Origin: a virus
Virus record (IMG/VR): IMGVR_UViG_3300048694_000596
Location: 1 to 25,278 of that record
Strand: one strand, 5' to 3'
DNA: 25,278 nucleotides
The position numbers and the translations under genes are program-made. This document shows positions 6,201-11,971 of this stretch, one piece after another (position 1 is the first letter of the stretch; each line of letters begins with the position of its first letter). The notes under the pieces are model-generated. The model had not been told where the DNA came from. It saw only the letters and a program-made list of their open reading frames with translations, and made no database searches.

Positions 6201-6289
6201 ATACACCCAACCACCTTTTATCAGAATTATCTGTTACGTTACAAGGTCACTTTATCTGTAGAGTGTGGCAAACCTCTTCCACTTATGTG

Positions 6290-6565
6290 TTAGATAGGCA
6301 CAGAAGTACCGATGCGAACTTGATTCAAACTGTGCTGAACATATCCAACTTCCTTATTTGCTAGGAAAGCATTTCTCCAATGATAAGATGCTTCAGAACA
6401 GTTATGTACTCCATAATAGTAGTAACGAACTGCAGTCTTTCCGATCTTAAGTTGTTGAGAGATTTGTTTCGTTGTATAACCTTCCTTATACAGATTGTTG
6501 ATTGAAGTACACAGACGTTGAGAATGTTGTGTAGCATTACAGAACGAAATTGGAGCAACTTTCAT
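6290..6565 (-). CDS. Helix-turn-helix protein (91 aa)
   Basis: Residues about 22-52 (INNLYKEGYTTKQISQQLKI, then GKTAVRYYYYG) fit a resolvase/Hin-like or sigma-region-4-like helix-turn-helix: 'short helix, x-T-x-x-Q-I-S-x-x-L, turn, recognition helix'. It may be a small DNA-binding regulator or a remnant of a mobile-element protein. It is the last gene before the terminator at 6170 and the neighbour of the homing endonuclease, so a link to that insert is possible but unproven. Confidence 0.75.
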   Translation of the reverse strand: MKVAPISFCNATQHSQRLCTSINNLYKEGYTTKQISQQLKIGKTAVRYYYYGVHNCSEASYHWRNAFLANKEVGYVQHSLNQVRIGTSVPI

Positions 6566-6568
6566 TGT

Positions 6569-6757
6569 TCAGATAGTGGTGAGATCGTTGATAGTAATGA
6601 TTTCGAGTTCGGTTATATCATCATTGAAATGTTCTTCCCATTCCCTATACAATGCGATCGACTCATCAATCATATCACGACTGACAAGATACACAATCCG
6701 ACATTTAACTTGCATCAGAATGTCGTGAAGCATTGAATCTTTTTGTTCGATGTTCAT
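6569..6757 (-). CDS. Small helical protein (62 aa)
   Basis: A 62-residue acidic protein with a long amphipathic helix (IDESIALYREWEEHFNDDIT). No family is recognised. Its ATG overlaps the stop of the gene before it (ATGA), and its stop is three bases from the next ATG, so it belongs to the coupled operon 6290-7428. Confidence 0.7.
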   Translation of the reverse strand: MNIEQKDSMLHDILMQVKCRIVYLVSRDMIDESIALYREWEEHFNDDITELEIITINDLTTI

Positions 6758-6885
6758 TTAATCAATTCGGCAGGAGATCCACAAGAACGATAGAAGTCAA
6801 TCATACGATTTGCTTCCTCAAGTGTAGAGAATGATTGCGTCCTCCATTGTTGTGCATAAGGAGTGAAATAACGAATGGTGAACAT
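6754..6885 (-). CDS. Small hypothetical protein (43 aa)
   Basis: MFTIRYFTPYAQQWRTQSFS... is followed by LEEANRMIDFYRSCG. The layout (strand, T-x-E-E-A helix) recurs in several small proteins in this region and resembles host 'xxF-S-T-x-E-E-A' modules. It overlaps the next gene by four bases (ATGA). Confidence 0.7.
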   Translation of the reverse strand: MFTIRYFTPYAQQWRTQSFSTLEEANRMIDFYRSCGSPAELIK

Positions 6886-6889
6886 TAGT

Positions 6890-7066
6890 TTAGTTGCTTT
6901 CTTGAGTGTGAAGAATGTCAATCATTTTCTGGTGAAATTGATCTGCTTTGACGACAACATTATGCGATTCGGTTGCATCATCAATATCATATTGTGTCAT
7001 CTCAAGAGCAAAGATTACAGTGGATAAAAGATTAGTGAGTTGCTCAATCTTTTGTTCGTTGGTCAT
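6890..7066 (-). CDS. Small helical protein (58 aa)
   Basis: The preferred start at 7066 (MTNEQKIEQLTNLLSTVIF...) shares one base with the upstream stop (TGATG). A longer frame from 7087 exists but would overlap the upstream gene by 22 bases. The product is one or two amphipathic helices with an acidic centre. No family is recognised. Confidence 0.7.
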   Translation of the reverse strand: MTNEQKIEQLTNLLSTVIFALEMTQYDIDDATESHNVVVKADQFHQKMIDILHTQESN

Positions 7067-7257
7067 CAATTTACCCTCAGTTCGCATACATCAACTTCAG
7101 GATACATCAGTTCATCAGGTGCATATTCATCCTTCATTTCACGAAGAACTTGTGCATAAACTTCTGCATCTTTTTCGTCAAAGAATAGTTTATGAAGTTC
7201 CATTTGTGCATAGTAATCATTATCACGGGCGAAGACACCGTAGACTTGATTGTTCAT
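7066..7257 (-). CDS. Small hypothetical protein (63 aa)
   Basis: MNNQVYGVFARDNDYYAQME... contains LFFDEKDAEVYAQVLREM. The pattern 'V-Y-x-V-x-A, D-x-x-x-A-x-x-Y' resembles the protein at 8176-8376, so the two may be distant paralogues. It ends with a TGATG overlap into the next gene. Confidence 0.72.
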   Translation of the reverse strand: MNNQVYGVFARDNDYYAQMELHKLFFDEKDAEVYAQVLREMKDEYAPDELMYPEVDVCELRVN

Positions 7258-7260
7258 AAC

Positions 7261-7428
7261 TTAGTTAAGTTCTACTTTGGCAATGAAACCATTCTGTGCA
7301 TTTTGATAGATTACATTCCAACTATCAGCAACAGATTGGGCAGTTTCAAGATCATCATAAACCCCGTAAGTGTAGGGATTGTTGTCATCTTGAGAAGAGA
7401 ACTGAAGAACCTTGTGAGTGAGAATCAT
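7261..7428 (-). CDS. Small hypothetical protein (55 aa)
   Basis: MILTHKVLQFSSQDDNNPYT... then YDDLETAQSVADSWN. Again a beta strand plus a helix introduced by an acidic turn. It is the first gene of the operon that ends at the terminator 6170, and the first gene after the repeat copy at 7448. The start follows a leader without a Shine-Dalgarno sequence. Confidence 0.7.
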   Translation of the reverse strand: MILTHKVLQFSSQDDNNPYTYGVYDDLETAQSVADSWNVIYQNAQNGFIAKVELN

Positions 7429-7483
7429 GGTTGGGGTTGTGGTTACACTATAGGGACAATTTCAAGGCCCCCATGTTACTGAT
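7428..7483 (-). repeat. 56-bp perfect direct repeat, left copy
   Basis: Identical over 56 bases to 7802-7857. It contains repeat copy 3 and its leader. Together the two copies bracket the gene at 7486-7797 as one recombination cassette. Confidence 0.95.
7448..7474 (-). repeat. Intergenic repeat, copy 3, with mini-ORF MGALKLSL
   Basis: ATGGGGGCCTTGAAATTG, then TCCC and TATAG. The mini-ORF starts 11 bases after the stop of the gene at 7486; the next gene begins at 7428 after a short C-rich leader. Confidence 0.88.
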
Positions 7484-7485
7484 AC

Positions 7486-7797
7486 TCAGACCAGTTTGAT
7501 GCCATTACCGAAAGCAACATCACCTTCGATTGTTGATACAAACCATTGGAAGTCTTTTTGATACACATACTCTCCATTTCCGTGTGCTTGGAGAATAGCA
7601 TTCAGACGTGATTTAGTGGTGTTTGATTGATACCCACCATCAAACAGTTCCAACCAAGTCTCACCTACCATTGCAATCAGATTGCTATACAGATAGACGA
7701 AACTTACACCTTCAATGTTAATGACTTGAGTGTTGTCTTTCTTCCAATCAGTCTCAGTGCTGATTGCTTTGTTCATTTGTTTTTCGATGACTCGCAT
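7486..7797 (-). CDS. Conserved small phage protein (103 aa; start may be Met8)
   Basis: After an optional seven-residue start, the protein reads MNKAISTETDWKKDNTQVIN, then VSFVYLYSNLIAMV, LFDGGYQSNTTKSRLNAIL and YQKDFQWFV. I recognise this overall pattern from a family of uncharacterised phage proteins; the W-x-S-x-T-T-K-S-R-x-N motif region is its hallmark. It is bracketed by two perfect 56-bp repeats, so it could be gained or lost as a cassette by recombination. Met8 (7776) may be the true start. Confidence 0.8.
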   Translation of the reverse strand: MRVIEKQMNKAISTETDWKKDNTQVINIEGVSFVYLYSNLIAMVGETWLELFDGGYQSNTTKSRLNAILQAHGNGEYVYQKDFQWFVSTIEGDVAFGNGIKLV

Positions 7798-7801
7798 TTT
7801 G

Positions 7802-7857
7802 TGGTTGGGGTTGTGGTTACACTATAGGGACAATTTCAAGGCCCCCATGTTACTGAT
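7802..7857 (-). repeat. 56-bp perfect direct repeat, right copy
   Basis: Identical to 7428-7483, offset 374 bases. Its right end includes a remnant of the former gene end (CTGAGCATCAGTAAC) that is no longer in frame with the gene at 7884. Confidence 0.95.
7822..7848 (-). repeat. Intergenic repeat, copy 4, with mini-ORF MGALKLSL
   Basis: Same sequence as copy 3, 374 bases away. It lies about 33 bases after the stop of the gene at 7884. Confidence 0.88.
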
Positions 7858-7883
7858 GCTCAGAACAGATTGTGAATTGTCAA

Positions 7884-8141
7884 TTAACCTCCACCGTACA
7901 CATAAGATACAACTTCTTCCTTCTCATAAGGAACATTCTCAATCACTTTGATTCGTGCTTCGTTAAACTCTTTTTGCTTACACTCTTTGACATAATCATT
8001 ATCACCACATGCAAACTCTTTCATGAAAACTTGTTCGCAACGGGCAAGAGATTCAGCAGCAATCACACACATTCCATCAGTGTAATCATAAAGAACTTCG
8101 TTGATGATGTAGAGATTCATTTGCGTTTGGTTGGTGTTCAT
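7884..8141 (-). CDS. Small hypothetical protein (85 aa)
   Basis: An 85-residue acidic protein (MNTNQTQMNLYIINEVLYDY...) ending EEVVSYVYGGG, with VIAAESLARCEQVFMKEFAC in the middle. It fits the accessory-protein pattern of strand, turn, helix. The function is unknown. Start by analogy with the other repeats: TAGTAGTATG directly before codon 2. Confidence 0.75.
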   Translation of the reverse strand: MNTNQTQMNLYIINEVLYDYTDGMCVIAAESLARCEQVFMKEFACGDNDYVKECKQKEFNEARIKVIENVPYEKEEVVSYVYGGG

Positions 8142-8145
8142 ACTA

Positions 8146-8162
8146 CTAGGACAATTTCAAGG
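8146..8162 (-). repeat. Intergenic repeat, copy 5, 5' arm lost
   Basis: CCTTGAAATTGTCC and TAGTAGT are kept, but the G-run and mini-ORF start are replaced by ATTAAAGTTACTCA. The replacement sequence is shared with copy 6, so the two arose by duplication. Confidence 0.75.
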
Positions 8163-8175
8163 TGAGTAACTTTAA

Positions 8176-8376
8176 TCAGGCAGCGATTGAAGATTGAAAG
8201 GATACTTCACGAACCTCCATCAGAGCATAATCGTATCCGTAAACTGCCACCAAATGCTCACGGTAGGCATCAGCAGCAGACCAGCAATCAAACAGGCGCA
8301 GAGTATCAAACACTTCGCCCCCATAATCAACACCAGCGATCACAGCGTAGACTTTCATCGTTTGAGCGTTGTTCAT
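8176..8376 (-). CDS. Small hypothetical protein (66 aa)
   Basis: MKVYAVIAGVDYGGEVFDTL is preceded by MNNAQT; then LFDCWSAADAYREHLV. I recognise the pattern 'K-V-Y-x-V-I-A-G-x-D-Y...D-C-x-S-A-A-x-A-Y' from small phage proteins with no known role. Either Met1 or Met7 could start it; the repeat-to-ATG spacing (TAGTAGTATG) favours Met1. Confidence 0.78.
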   Translation of the reverse strand: MNNAQTMKVYAVIAGVDYGGEVFDTLRLFDCWSAADAYREHLVAVYGYDYALMEVREVSFQSSIAA

Positions 8377-8380
8377 ACTA

Positions 8381-8398
8381 CTAGGACACTTTGGAGGT
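8381..8398 (-). repeat. Intergenic repeat, copy 6, most diverged
   Basis: Reads ACCTCCAAAGTGTCCTAGTAGT on the minus strand, so the central TTGAAATTG has changed, but the 3' part and the ATG spacing are intact. It shares its upstream flank (about 16 bases) with copy 5. Confidence 0.65.
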
Positions 8399-8410
8399 GA
8401 GTAACTTTAA

Positions 8411-8698
8411 TTATCGGGAAAGTGCGCCGAGGAGGTGCATTTCAGATGCAATCATCTTTTTTGCGATACGCTTACCATTGATTTGGTAAGTATAACGAAA
8501 AGCACCTTTTACAGTCTTGGAAAGTTTAGCAGTCAGACAAACTTCACCAATGCGATTATAGTTCAAATCAAACATTGGGAAGTAGTGATTGCAAACTCCA
8601 TCCAGTCGGTAATCAACAACACCGTTGCGTTGTTGATAGTTTTCAGCAGCAAGTTTCTCAGTGAGAATGATGCTGTCGTAGAGGTCGTTGATGTTCAT
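8411..8698 (-). CDS. Small hypothetical protein (95 aa)
   Basis: MNINDLYDSIILTEKLAAEN... has a helical N-terminus and a strand-rich C-terminal half (GEVCLTAKLSKTVKGAFRYT, NGKRIAKKMIASE). No family is recognised. It is a single-gene cassette between repeat copies 6 and 7. Confidence 0.75.
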   Translation of the reverse strand: MNINDLYDSIILTEKLAAENYQQRNGVVDYRLDGVCNHYFPMFDLNYNRIGEVCLTAKLSKTVKGAFRYTYQINGKRIAKKMIASEMHLLGALSR

Positions 8699-8702
8699 AC
8701 TA

Positions 8703-8726
8703 CTAGGACAATTTCAAGGCCCCCAT
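8703..8726 (-). repeat. Intergenic repeat, copy 7, with mini-ORF MGALKLS
   Basis: ATGGGGGCCTTGAAATTGTCC, then TAGTAGTATG into the gene at 8698. It begins three bases after the stop of the gene at 8730, so mini-ORF and both genes are within ribosome reach. Confidence 0.88.
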
Positions 8727-8729
8727 GTT

Positions 8730-8870
8730 TCAATCACTTTGAATCCACTCTTGTTCAACATCACAAAACTCCATCAAAAAGTAATCAATAGATACTCCTT
8801 CAATCGCAGCATCTTGTAGAGTTTGTTGATACTGTTCAGATGAAAGAAGAAAGAAATCAGTCTCAATCAT
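8730..8870 (-). CDS. Small acidic protein (46 aa)
   Basis: The preferred start at 8870 gives MIETDFFLLSSEQYQQTLQD... ending FCDVEQEWIQSD. It overlaps the stop of the upstream membrane-protein gene by four bases (ATGA). A longer frame from 8984 would be a shadow of that gene. Role unknown. Confidence 0.7.
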   Translation of the reverse strand: MIETDFFLLSSEQYQQTLQDAAIEGVSIDYFLMEFCDVEQEWIQSD

Positions 8871-9016
8871 TGTGGTTGAATGATGTCTGCTACAGTATGC
8901 AATGTGTTGGCAGTGATGTTGCGAACTCCTGGTGAGAGTATAAACGCAACGGTGAAAATCAGGAGGATTGTCTTCACTTTGCACGGTGGTTTGAATGTTA
9001 AAGTTCTACGACTCAT
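8867..9016 (-). CDS. Small membrane-anchored protein (49 aa)
   Basis: The frame from ATG 9016 encodes MSRRTLTFKPPCKVK, then the hydrophobic span TILLIFTVAFILSPGV and a C-terminal RNITANTLHTVADII. The positive N-terminus and one hydrophobic stretch suggest N-in membrane insertion or an uncleaved signal anchor. It overlaps the upstream stop by one base (TGATG) and the downstream ATG by four (ATGA), which strongly supports it. A GTG at 8977 is an alternative start. Confidence 0.72.
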   Translation of the reverse strand: MSRRTLTFKPPCKVKTILLIFTVAFILSPGVRNITANTLHTVADIIQPQ

Positions 9017-9198
9017 CACAACCCATTGATAAAGTCAGCAAGTGCTTCTTTGTACTCACTTTCGGTCTCAAATGTGCGACCGTAGATTGTACGTGGATAG
9101 GTTACATTTGTTTCACCAACTGCAGCAACATTGCGACAGTCTTGTTCATCATAACCCATCTCAATCAGGTTTTGAACGTAAGGATTGTAGTGTGTCAT
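9016..9198 (-). CDS. Small hypothetical protein (60 aa)
   Basis: MTHYNPYVQNLIEMGYDEQD... continues CRNVAAVGETNVTYPRTIYG and ends EYKEALADFINGL. I recognise the motif 'Y-G-R-T-F-x-x-x-x-E-Y-x-E-A-L' from cyanophage small proteins with no known role. It shares one base (TGATG) with the membrane-protein gene downstream. Confidence 0.75.
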   Translation of the reverse strand: MTHYNPYVQNLIEMGYDEQDCRNVAAVGETNVTYPRTIYGRTFETESEYKEALADFINGL

Positions 9199-9234
9199 TT
9201 CAGTGTAATTTAGTGTGAAAACAGTTTGTGTGAA

Positions 9235-9423
9235 TCAGTTACCGAAGAAAGCATCAAACTCATCTGCAATTTGATCAATCAGATCATCAGTTGCATCAAG
9301 ATTGAAGACATTGCAAACAAAATCTACACAGTCATTCAGATCAGTGAAAGGTGCAGTGTTGAGCATAAACTCACACAGTGCAGGAGCAATCTCAGAGTTG
9401 AAGTCGATTTGAGTGGTGTTCAT
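9235..9423 (-). CDS. Small acidic protein (62 aa)
   Basis: A strongly acidic 62-residue protein (MNTTQIDFNSEIAPALCEFM...) with many Asp and Glu, ending ADEFDAFFGN. It is one of a run of very acidic small proteins here (also 9463, 9815, 9988). Such proteins sometimes mimic DNA or inhibit host factors, but nothing specific is seen. It starts directly after repeat copy 8. Confidence 0.72.
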   Translation of the reverse strand: MNTTQIDFNSEIAPALCEFMLNTAPFTDLNDCVDFVCNVFNLDATDDLIDQIADEFDAFFGN

Positions 9424-9427
9424 ACTA

Positions 9428-9451
9428 CTAGGACAATTTCAAGGCCCCCAT
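9428..9451 (-). repeat. Intergenic repeat, copy 8, with mini-ORF MGALKLS
   Basis: ATGGGGGCCTTGAAATTGTCC, TAGTAGTATG into the gene at 9423. Upstream flank GTATCAGTAAC is shared with copies 3 and 4. Confidence 0.88.
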
Positions 9452-9462
9452 GTTACTGATAC

Positions 9463-9678
9463 TCAAACGTTTGTGACACTTTCCATCAATTCGTTGAGTT
9501 CTTCATCATCATAGTAGTGCGACATTTCTTCTAGCAATTCAGACTCATTATAGTCGGACATGTTGTCACAAATAGTATCAACCGCAAATGCACACAAATC
9601 ACGCACATCCATGTTATCAACAACTTGTTCGGCGTAGACTTGAATCAGTTTGGAAAGTTGGTCTTTAGAAAGAGTCAT
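9463..9678 (-). CDS. Small acidic protein (71 aa)
   Basis: The preferred start at 9678 gives MTLSKDQLSKLIQVYAEQVV..., overlapping the upstream stop by four bases (ATGA); a longer frame from 9690 adds four residues. The C-terminal half is very acidic (ESELLEEMSHYYDDEELNEL). No family is recognised. Confidence 0.75.
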   Translation of the reverse strand: MTLSKDQLSKLIQVYAEQVVDNMDVRDLCAFAVDTICDNMSDYNESELLEEMSHYYDDEELNELMESVTNV

Positions 9679-9815
9679 TTTGCAGAGCAATAGTTAGGGT
9701 TGATTTGGCAGAACTTTTCTGCTTGGAGTTCTTGATACTCATTCACGGTAGCAAGTGCTTTCAAACCGTACTGAATACCGAAGAAAAATGCAGCAAACAG
9801 AAATGCGATTCTCAT
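9675..9815 (-). CDS. Small membrane/secreted protein (46 aa)
   Basis: MRIAFLFAAFFFGIQYGLKA is a short hydrophobic N-terminus that could be a signal peptide or anchor, followed by NEYQELQAEKFCQINPNYCS. The two Cys residues could pair outside the cytoplasm. It overlaps neighbours by TAATG and ATGA, supporting it as a real gene. Confidence 0.68.
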   Translation of the reverse strand: MRIAFLFAAFFFGIQYGLKALATVNEYQELQAEKFCQINPNYCSAK

Positions 9816-9985
9816 TAAACTTCGTCCATCATTTCAGAAAGTTTATTGTAGAGTGCATCAACATCACACCCCACGATTTCATTCAGTTCCACAGCAGATT
9901 CTTCATCAACAAATGAATCAGTGTGAAACTCAATAAACTTAAGAAGAGCATCAATCTCCTCAAAAGTGAGTGTAGTTTGTGTCAT
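9815..9985 (-). CDS. Small acidic protein (56 aa)
   Basis: MTQTTLTFEEIDALLKFIEF... ends YNKLSEMMDEV. The acidic, helical sequence has TLTFEEI as a strand-helix entry. It is coupled to the next gene (TAATG overlap). No family is recognised. Confidence 0.7.
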   Translation of the reverse strand: MTQTTLTFEEIDALLKFIEFHTDSFVDEESAVELNEIVGCDVDALYNKLSEMMDEV

Positions 9986-9987
9986 AA

Positions 9988-10140
9988 TCAGACCAGTTTG
10001 TTAAAGTTATCAACGACAATTTGGCAGGCAAGTTGTTGAACTTCATCAAGATAATCAACCTCACCAAATTGTGATTCAAGAAGGCAAATCAAATCCTCTT
10101 GAAGTTGCTCACGAACGGAAAGAATGTCAGTGGTGTTCAT
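9988..10140 (-). CDS. Small acidic protein (50 aa)
   Basis: MNTTDILSVREQLQEDLICL... ends CQIVVDNFNKLV. Two amphipathic helices with an acidic centre. It belongs to the acidic small-gene run 9235-10313. No function is recognised. Confidence 0.68.
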   Translation of the reverse strand: MNTTDILSVREQLQEDLICLLESQFGEVDYLDEVQQLACQIVVDNFNKLV

Positions 10141-10142
10141 AA

Positions 10143-10313
10143 TCAGTCAACGATGGAATAGTTTGCAACCCAGGAAGGAATCCCACCTAAAGATAGAGAA
10201 TCGTTGCGAGCATCGCAATAGTCTTGTGCCTCATCTTCAGAGTAGAAAGGTCCAATATACTCAGGAGAATCGAGTGCATTGGAGTAGAATCGGACGGTGA
10301 AAGTTTCTCTCAT
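10143..10313 (-). CDS. Small hypothetical protein (56 aa)
   Basis: The start at 10313 (MRETFTVRFYSNALDSPEYI...) is chosen because it follows the repeat with the standard TAGTAGTATG spacing; a longer frame would read through the repeat. The product 'F-T-V-R-F-Y-S..., GPFYSEDEAQDYCDARN' fits the strand plus helix pattern of this region. Confidence 0.75.
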   Translation of the reverse strand: MRETFTVRFYSNALDSPEYIGPFYSEDEAQDYCDARNDSLSLGGIPSWVANYSIVD

Positions 10314-10317
10314 ACTA

Positions 10318-10341
10318 CTAGGACAATTTGAAGGCCCCCAT
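10318..10341 (-). repeat. Intergenic repeat, copy 9, with mini-ORF MGAFKLS
   Basis: ATGGGGGCCTTCAAATTGTCC, with the same loop change to TTC as copy 2. It begins three bases after the stop of the gene at 10345. Confidence 0.87.
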
Positions 10342-10344
10342 GTT

Positions 10345-10518
10345 TCAATCATCAACCGTAGTTGGTTCTACATTCTGAACAGTTGATTTCACTCGAATGT
10401 TAAGAGGACTGTTGAAAAAACGACGAAAAGAAGTAACAATGATGATACCCGTTGAAACAACACCAACCAAACCAAGGAAGGTAACAGCATCGCCAGAGAA
10501 AGTGTAAGTGTCAATCAT
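10345..10518 (-). CDS. Small single-span membrane protein (57 aa)
   Basis: MIDTYTFSGDAVTFLGLVGV is followed by VSTGIIIVTSFRRFFNSP: one transmembrane segment with positive residues on the C-terminal side (N-out, C-in by the positive-inside rule). It overlaps the upstream stop by four bases (ATGA). Unknown role. Confidence 0.7.
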   Translation of the reverse strand: MIDTYTFSGDAVTFLGLVGVVSTGIIIVTSFRRFFNSPLNIRVKSTVQNVEPTTVDD

Positions 10519-10655
10519 TTTTTGTTTTGTTTACGATAACGAAAGGATGCAGTAGGGTCAGGGTCATAAATACCCCCACCCATACGGTCTTCAATGTAGA
10601 ACATAGTGAGAAGAGTGGAGAGCATAACTCCACCAAGAATTGCGGTAACGATCAT
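10515..10655 (-). CDS. Small single-span membrane protein (46 aa)
   Basis: MIVTAILGGVMLSTLLTMFY is an N-terminal transmembrane segment, followed by a basic tail (ASFRYRKQNKK). It is coupled to the gene at 10345 by an ATGA overlap; the pair may act together in the membrane. No family is recognised. Confidence 0.7.
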   Translation of the reverse strand: MIVTAILGGVMLSTLLTMFYIEDRMGGGIYDPDPTASFRYRKQNKK

Positions 10656-10658
10656 AAC

Positions 10659-10910
10659 TCAACCACCAAACAGTTGGTCAAAAAGATCATTCATGCTCTC
10701 ACGTTCGTGATGAGAATCAATCGCATTTCGCATCTCAATGAGTGCTTGTTGTTGCATCTTGAGTTTCAGCAACTGATCACCAATCTTGTGCAGTTCGTTG
10801 TTGATCTGAATACGATCCATTCCGTTCACAGTGGTGACCGTGATTGGCATACCTTGTGACATCGTGGTGCGTTCTGCGATGATGTTGGGCATTGCTTGAG
10901 TGCTGTTCAT
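10659..10910 (-). CDS. Small coiled-coil protein (83 aa)
   Basis: The protein has a strand-rich start (MNSTQAMPNIIAER) and a long helix from about residue 35 (INNELHKIGDQLLKLKMQQQ) with heptad-like Leu/Ile spacing, ending MNDLFDQLFGG. It is likely oligomeric. It starts directly after repeat copy 10. Confidence 0.74.
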   Translation of the reverse strand: MNSTQAMPNIIAERTTMSQGMPITVTTVNGMDRIQINNELHKIGDQLLKLKMQQQALIEMRNAIDSHHERESMNDLFDQLFGG

Positions 10911-10914
10911 ACTA

Positions 10915-10938
10915 CTAGGACAATTTCAAGGCCCCCAT
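10915..10938 (-). repeat. Intergenic repeat, copy 10, with mini-ORF MGALKLS
   Basis: ATGGGGGCCTTGAAATTGTCC, TAGTAGTATG into the gene at 10910. It begins seven bases after the stop of the gene at 10946. Confidence 0.88.
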
Positions 10939-10945
10939 GTTTGCA

Positions 10946-11110
10946 TCACCCAGGAAGATCAAACTTCATTCGTACCATATCCCTGTGTACCTTTTCAATC
11001 TTTTCATACACATCTACGAACAATTCGCAGAGATTATGTAGATCTACGTTCTGTCCATCTGGTGAGATAAACTCACGAATTGTGTTGTATTTTTCTTGCG
11101 ATGTTGTCAT
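10946..11110 (-). CDS. Small hypothetical protein (54 aa)
   Basis: MTTSQEKYNTIREFISPDGQ then VDLHNLCELFVDVYEKIEKV. A mainly helical small protein of unknown function. Its ATG overlaps the stop of the upstream gene by four bases (ATGA). Confidence 0.7.
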   Translation of the reverse strand: MTTSQEKYNTIREFISPDGQNVDLHNLCELFVDVYEKIEKVHRDMVRMKFDLPG

Positions 11111-11397
11111 ACAAAACACTGCTCCAAAATTGTCAATTTAGGTGGGTCCATTCCACTATAGGGACTGGTGGTATTTTCCAGATCTTGGATCTCCTTACCC
11201 ATGTCCTTATAATTTATAGGACGATAGAACTTACCTGTCTTGGTGTTAAAGAATCCCCAGACGGTTTTGGTTGGTTTGCCCAAATTGTAGTCAAAGTGCC
11301 TAGTACAATGCAGAACAATGCGAACAACATTGCGTTTGTAATCTTCGGTGCCATAATAATAATCTTTTGGTGCAGAATGAGGAAACTTAATTTTCAT
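11107..11397 (-). CDS. Hypothetical protein with a repeat remnant in its 3' end (96 aa)
   Basis: The preferred start at 11397 gives MKIKFPHSAPKDYYYGTEDY..., continuing VVRIVLHCTRHFDYN and WGFFNTKTGKFYRPINY; a frame from 11445 would overlap the upstream gene. Codons near 11150-11167 use the sequence GTCCCTATAGTGG, which matches the 3' half of the intergenic repeat, followed by an in-frame Met. The C-terminal 14 residues may therefore come from a gene formerly downstream of a repeat. Confidence 0.72.
   Translation of the reverse strand: MKIKFPHSAPKDYYYGTEDYKRNVVRIVLHCTRHFDYNLGKPTKTVWGFFNTKTGKFYRPINYKDMGKEIQDLENTTSPYSGMDPPKLTILEQCFV
11151..11167 (-). repeat. Repeat remnant inside a coding sequence
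   Basis: Plus-strand CACTATAGGGAC matches the distal half of copies 3 and 4, while the CAATTTCAAGGCCCCC core is missing. It is read as codons of the gene at 11107. Confidence 0.5.
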
Positions 11398-11407
11398 ATC
11401 AAGAACA

Positions 11408-11647
11408 TCAAACAGGAAGGATACAAAAAGTGCCACACCATCCACGAACCCATTGTAGAGTTTCGGTGTAAGATGAACGAGGATTGGACATCACCATTGA
11501 CACATTCTTTTCAGGGTTGTGTGCAACAGCAACGTAAGAATACCCTTTGTTCTCATCACCAGACTGTTCAATCCACATCTGGTTGACTTTACCTTCCTTC
11601 CAATCGGTGTGGTAGGAATAGATTTCGGAAACGATGTTGTTGTTCAT
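11408..11647 (-). CDS. Conserved small hypothetical protein (79 aa)
   Basis: MNNNIVSEIYSYHTDWKEGK... continues YVAVAHNPEKNVSMVMSNPR and ends TLQWVRGWCGTFCILPV. The pattern of strands and a Trp/Cys-rich end looks conserved-phage-like but the function is unknown. It starts directly after the repeat copy at 11649 and ends just before the next gene start. Confidence 0.76.
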   Translation of the reverse strand: MNNNIVSEIYSYHTDWKEGKVNQMWIEQSGDENKGYSYVAVAHNPEKNVSMVMSNPRSSYTETLQWVRGWCGTFCILPV

Positions 11648-11648
11648 A

Positions 11649-11675
11649 CTATAGGGACAATTTCAAGGCCCCCAT
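11649..11675 (-). repeat. Intergenic repeat, copy 11, with mini-ORF MGALKLSL
   Basis: ATGGGGGCCTTGAAATTG, TCCC, TATAGTATG. The mini-ORF stop TAG is one base from the ATG at 11647. Confidence 0.88.
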
Positions 11676-11686
11676 GTTAGCAACTC

Positions 11687-11950
11687 TCACCAAGTTCCTC
11701 TCTGAACATGAATCTTGCGAATTTCGGTATAAATGAATTGTTTTAGTTTAGGGTCATTTGTCTCATCAAACGCAACATAAAGACGATTCAGATACTCATC
11801 TTGTGTGGCGCATTTGATATTCTCTTTAGTGCTCATTCCGATGTCGTTGAGTGTAGAACCTGCTTTAGTCTTAGGACGACCGAAGTTACCAGTGATGTTA
11901 CCTTGCGTCCTCAGTTTGGGACGAATCTTTGAGAGGTTAGAATAGTTCAT
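11687..11950 (-). CDS. Small basic protein (87 aa)
   Basis: MNYSNLSKIRPKLRTQGNIT... starts with a basic, low-complexity region and ends with helices (DEYLNRLYVAFDETNDPKLK, YTEIRKIHVQRGTW). It may bind nucleic acid, by charge only. No family is recognised. Confidence 0.72.
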   Translation of the reverse strand: MNYSNLSKIRPKLRTQGNITGNFGRPKTKAGSTLNDIGMSTKENIKCATQDEYLNRLYVAFDETNDPKLKQFIYTEIRKIHVQRGTW

Positions 11951-11971
11951 CGTGCAATAATGTCAAGGGTT

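Noticed and set aside
7446-7457. CACTATAGGGA on the plus strand in repeat copies 3, 4 and near 11151 matches the 3' half of a T7 promoter.
   Set aside because: The upstream half of the T7 promoter is absent, genes lie on the other strand, and most copies read CATACTACTAGGACA instead; chance similarity.
11649-11655. TATAGT at the 3' end of the repeat as a -10 promoter box.
   Set aside because: It touches the start codon, so RNA would begin after the ATG, and no -35 box lies 17 bases upstream (the position is occupied by the G-run).
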